DNA from: Hymenobacter yonginensis
Lineage (GTDB): Bacteria > Bacteroidota > Bacteroidia > Cytophagales > Hymenobacteraceae
Length of the DNA: 64,000 nucleotides
Assembly: GCF_027625995.1 (NCBI RefSeq)
Contig: NZ_CP115396.1
Coordinates: 2,294,001 to 2,358,000 of the forward strand
Direction: 5' to 3'
A program made the position numbers and the translations under genes. Positions 61,081-64,000 of this stretch are shown piece after piece (position 1 is the first letter of the stretch; every line of letters starts with the position of its first letter). Under the pieces are notes generated by a model. It saw only the letters and a list, made by a program, of their open reading frames with translations. It did not search any database and had not been told where the DNA came from.

Positions 61081-63687
61081 ATGAAAAAGAACATCAGCAT
61101 CAACCTTCAGGGCATGATCTTCCACATTGAGGAAGATGGCTACGAAGTGCTTAACCGCTACCTGGCGGAAGTAAAAGCCCACTTCAGCGGCTACCGCGGC
61201 CACGAGGAAATTGTGGCCGACATCGAAGGCCGCATTGCCGAGCTCTTCGCCGCCCGCCTCTCCGGCCTCAAGCAGGTCATCACGCTGGACGACGTGGAGG
61301 CCATGACGGCCAAAATGGGCCGGGTGAGCGACTTCCAGAGCGCCGACGACGCCGAGGAAGAAGAAGAGCTGCTGGCCGAGGCCGTAGCCAGCGGCTCGGC
61401 CCAGGGCACCTATGCCGACGGCACTGCCGGCACAGGCCGCCGCGCCAAGTCCGGCCCCGAAGCCAACGCCGATACCGCGCAGGCCGCGCCCCGGCAGATG
61501 TACCGCGACATGGCTCACCGCAAGGTGGCCGGGGTGGCAGCCGGGCTGGCGCACTACTTCGGCACCAACCCACTCTGGATCCGGATTGCCCTGCTGGTGT
61601 TGCTGCTGGCCGTGCCCGCAGTGTTCGACGATACGCCCCTCAACCAGTTTGGCGAGCGGGTAGCGGGTATCACGGTGCTGGCCTACATCATTCTGTGGGT
61701 AGTGCTGCCCAAGCGCTACGACACCACCGACCCCGACACCGACCCGGCATTTAAAAAGCTTTACCGCGACACCGACAACGGCAAAGTCGGCGGTGTTTCG
61801 GCCGGGCTGGCGGCTTACCTGCGGGTAGATGTGGTGGTGGTGCGCATTGCCTTCCTGCTGCTGCTCATTGCCGGCAGCCTGGGCTTCTGGCTCTACATCA
61901 TCCTGTGGATTCTCTTGCCGGAGGCGAAAACCGCCTCCGACAAGCTCCGCATGCGCGGCGACGCCGTCACGCTCTCGGCCCTGGATGAAAACCTGCGCAA
62001 CAACCCCTACGCCGCCGGTTCGGAGACTAGCCCCGTGAATAACCGGCCCGTGGGCACGTTCCTGGAAGACTCGTTCAGCAACGTGCGGCCCGTCATCAAC
62101 GGCATTGGCTCACTGATTCGGGTGGTAGCCGGCGGCATCATGGCCCTCACCGGCTTTGCCATCCTGCTGAGCGTGGTTATTGCGCTGGGCATCGGCCTGG
62201 GGCTGATTTCCTCTTCCGACAACCTGGATTTCGGCCCGCTGCAGCCCTTCCTGCTCTTCAATGACATTTCGGTGTGGGCCGTGCTTTCCTTCTTCCTGCT
62301 CACGGCCATTCCGGCGCTGGCCCTGATGCTTTCGGGCCTGGGGCTGCTGCTGCGCCGCTCCGTGCTGAGCCGCACGGCGTCGCTCACGCTGCTGGGCTTG
62401 TGGCTGCTGGGCATCGTGGGCAGCTCGGTGGCCGGCATCCGGGTGGGCCGCGAGTTTCAGCGCGAAGAGGAAATCACCCAGACTACCACGCTCGACCGCC
62501 TCACCAGCCCTCGCCTAGTGCTGGAACGTCGGCAGCTCAACAACGACAAGTGGGTGGACCTCGACCTAGTAGGCATCGACAGTGCCCAGGTCCCACGCCT
62601 GGAACGCATCATCGCCGCCAAAGGCGCTACCGATTCGCTGGCCCGCCGCACGGCAGCCACCTCCACCAGCCACAATGTGCGCGTCCTCAACGACTCGACC
62701 CTGAGCGTGGACGACCACTTCACCTACCAGCCCAACGCCCGCTTCCGCGACCAGCAGATGCGCCTGCGCCTGCTGCTGCCCCGCGGCCGCTCCTTCCGCA
62801 TGAGCGAGACGTTTGCTAACTGGCTTGATTCCGACAACTACGTGAACGGCCGCGAGCCCCAACACCCCGAAAACGAGGTATTCCGCATGCAGGGCAACAA
62901 GGTGGAGTGCCTCAGCTGCTCCGCCGAAGACCTGCGCGAACAGGACAACTCCGACGACGAAGACTACAACGACGGCCGCGACGACTCCGACGTGAAACTG
63001 AGCTTTGACCGCGTGCGGTCCATCAACGCCGACGAGGACGCCTACGGCTCCGGGCGGGAGAGCTTCAATGAAACCGACTTCAACGAGGTCAACATCGTGG
63101 GCGGCTACCGGGCCATCATCCGGCAGGGCAGTACCTTCACCGTGCGCGCCGCCGGCGACGACCGCACCCTGCGCGACCTGAAAGTTACGCGTGACGGCCG
63201 CGAGCTGACCATCAGCCCCCGCAACCGCGACCTGTTCGATTCCCGCAGTGGCGACCAGGACCAGGTGCTGCTCATCATTGAGCTGCCCGAGCTGAACAAC
63301 CTGAGTTTGGTGGGCGGTACCCACGCCGAGGTTAGCGGCTTCAACTCCGGCGACTTGCGCGTCACGCAGGCCGGGGGCAGCAAGCTGCGCCTGACCGGCA
63401 CGCTGCAGCAGCTGCAGCTGGAGCTGGCCGGCGGCTGCCAGGCCGCCCTGCAGGGCAGCGCCGACGAGCTGAAAGTGGACGGCGCCGGCGCCTGCGAAGT
63501 AGCCGCCGCCGAGTTCACCGCCCGCCGCGCCGACATCGACGCGGTAGGTGCCACCAAGGTGCGCCTGCACGTGACGGATGAGCTGCGGGCCGAGGCCATC
63601 GGCGCCAGCCTCATCGAATACAGCGGCAAGCCTACCACCATCCGCCGCGAAGCCCTAGGGGCTGCTTCCGTCCGCAGCGTGGAGTAG
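61081..63687 (+). CDS. PspC and GIN-domain (DUF2807) membrane protein
   Basis: An 868-aa protein with a layout common in Bacteroidota next to PadR genes. The N-terminus (MKKNISINLQGMIFHIEEDGYEVL) is a small cytoplasmic domain (about 1-95). Two PspC domains follow, each starting YRD and carrying (K)V(A/G)GV(A/S)AGLA (about 140-205 and 225-285), with membrane helices. Three or four more helices lie at about 345-460. The C-terminal third is exported and ends in a GIN/DUF2807 beta-helix (about 665-868: FNEVNIVGGYRAIIRQGSTF, LTGTLQQLQLELAGGCQAALQGS). It probably senses or buffers envelope stress and is controlled by the PadR protein. Confidence 0.9.
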   Translation: MKKNISINLQGMIFHIEEDGYEVLNRYLAEVKAHFSGYRGHEEIVADIEGRIAELFAARLSGLKQVITLDDVEAMTAKMGRVSDFQSADDAEEEEELLAEAVASGSAQGTYADGTAGTGRRAKSGPEANADTAQAAPRQMYRDMAHRKVAGVAAGLAHYFGTNPLWIRIALLVLLLAVPAVFDDTPLNQFGERVAGITVLAYIILWVVLPKRYDTTDPDTDPAFKKLYRDTDNGKVGGVSAGLAAYLRVDVVVVRIAFLLLLIAGSLGFWLYIILWILLPEAKTASDKLRMRGDAVTLSALDENLRNNPYAAGSETSPVNNRPVGTFLEDSFSNVRPVINGIGSLIRVVAGGIMALTGFAILLSVVIALGIGLGLISSSDNLDFGPLQPFLLFNDISVWAVLSFFLLTAIPALALMLSGLGLLLRRSVLSRTASLTLLGLWLLGIVGSSVAGIRVGREFQREEEITQTTTLDRLTSPRLVLERRQLNNDKWVDLDLVGIDSAQVPRLERIIAAKGATDSLARRTAATSTSHNVRVLNDSTLSVDDHFTYQPNARFRDQQMRLRLLLPRGRSFRMSETFANWLDSDNYVNGREPQHPENEVFRMQGNKVECLSCSAEDLREQDNSDDEDYNDGRDDSDVKLSFDRVRSINADEDAYGSGRESFNETDFNEVNIVGGYRAIIRQGSTFTVRAAGDDRTLRDLKVTRDGRELTISPRNRDLFDSRSGDQDQVLLIIELPELNNLSLVGGTHAEVSGFNSGDLRVTQAGGSKLRLTGTLQQLQLELAGGCQAALQGSADELKVDGAGACEVAAAEFTARRADIDAVGATKVRLHVTDELRAEAIGASLIEYSGKPTTIRREALGAASVRSVE

Positions 63688-63694
63688 CCAAGCC

Positions 63695-63724
63695 GGTGCG
63701 GGCCAGTATAGGCTGGCCCGCACC
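63695..63724. repeat. Perfect hairpin after the PspC gene
   Basis: A 12-bp perfect stem GGTGCGGGCCAG/CTGGCCCGCACC with loop TATAGG lies 7 bp past the stop codon. It has no T run, so it is a weak terminator candidate. It sits exactly between the PspC gene and the duplicated tail fragment. Confidence 0.75.
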
Positions 63725-63733
63725 GCTGGCCTG

Positions 63734-63886
63734 GACGTGGCCGGTATCAGAAAAGTGCGCCTTCACGTGGCAGAAACTTTGGAAGCCGACGCCATCGGGG
63801 CCGGTATGGTGCAGTACAAAGGCAGCCCGCGCAACGAGGAGAAAAACATCGTTGAGGCTTCCCGCGTGAATGCCGTGCGTGCATAA
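63734..63886 (+). pseudogene. Decayed duplicate of the GIN-domain C-terminus
   Basis: The frame from 63734 to the TAA at 63884-63886 reads DVAGIRKVRLHVAETLEADA then IGAGMVQYKGSP and ends in VNAVRA. This aligns with the last 50 residues of the PspC/GIN protein (DAVGATKVRLHVTDELRAEA, IGASLIEYSGKP, AASVRSVE). No start codon or preceding domain belongs to it. It is the 3' remnant of a second GIN-domain gene left by deletion or by an older tandem duplication. Confidence 0.82.
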
Positions 63887-64000
63887 CCACTACTTCATGC
63901 GGGGCTCACCTGATTGGCAGCACTTTTGCAATCGAAGTCCACAATTGTTACCCCACAGGCAACCTTGCCGCCCAAGCGCGCATCTATCTGCCTGAGTGAC

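Overview
The window looks like a chromosome segment from a high-GC member of the Bacteroidota, most likely a Hymenobacter-like Cytophagales bacterium. The supporting signs are type IX secretion parts (PorU, PorV) with T9SS C-terminal sorting domains on three secreted proteins, TonB-dependent receptors with carboxypeptidase-type N-domains, promoters of the Bacteroidota TTG-N20-TAnnTTTG form, and protein families such as DUF2490, PspC/GIN-domain and GEVED proteins. The genus is inferred from overall character, not from a marker gene. The window opens inside cysH.

Layout. 1-13396: an assimilatory sulfate reduction and siroheme block, all on the + strand: APS-reductase-type cysH, cysD, cysN, cobA (SUMT), cysJ, a TonB receptor, a DUF2490 outer-membrane protein, cysI, and a fusion of precorrin-2 dehydrogenase/ferrochelatase with a TauE/SafE transporter. 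13465-14384: an AT-richer patch with an orphan lipoprotein. 14410-17085: DUF3108-like and DUF547 proteins (-) and a BamA/D15-like barrel (+). 17309-29420: a co-directional run of two glycosyltransferases (TIGR04283 and TIGR04282 types), an epimerase, an SDR, a TonB receptor, a complete YnjBCD-like ABC importer split over four genes, a small zinc-ribbon protein and a radical SAM enzyme. This run is the best candidate here for an undescribed pathway.

29421-49670: tRNA-Lys with a consensus promoter, a TPR/SH3 membrane protein, an SDR, two large repeat-rich T9SS substrates, rlmD, three small unknown genes, thiL, another T9SS substrate, a lipoprotein followed by a possible structured RNA, an M3 oligopeptidase, a ferredoxin-fused reductase and an M23 peptidase. 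49670-63886: FtsX/LolC-type permease, namZ (exo-muramidase), fmt, folA, the porU-porV pair, a PadR regulator with its PspC/GIN-domain target-like neighbour, and a decayed duplicate of that protein's tail.

The intergenic DNA is unusual. Almost every gap of 80-250 bp holds a long inverted repeat from one of about eight families. These are often nested, and several abut or include the stop codons of flanking genes. They look like a genome-wide set of small palindromic elements, some of which serve as terminators.

Genes work together most clearly in the sulfur block (sulfate to APS to sulfite to sulfide, with siroheme made locally for CysI), in the T9SS set (PorU/PorV processing the three sorted proteins), and in the PadR-PspC pair.
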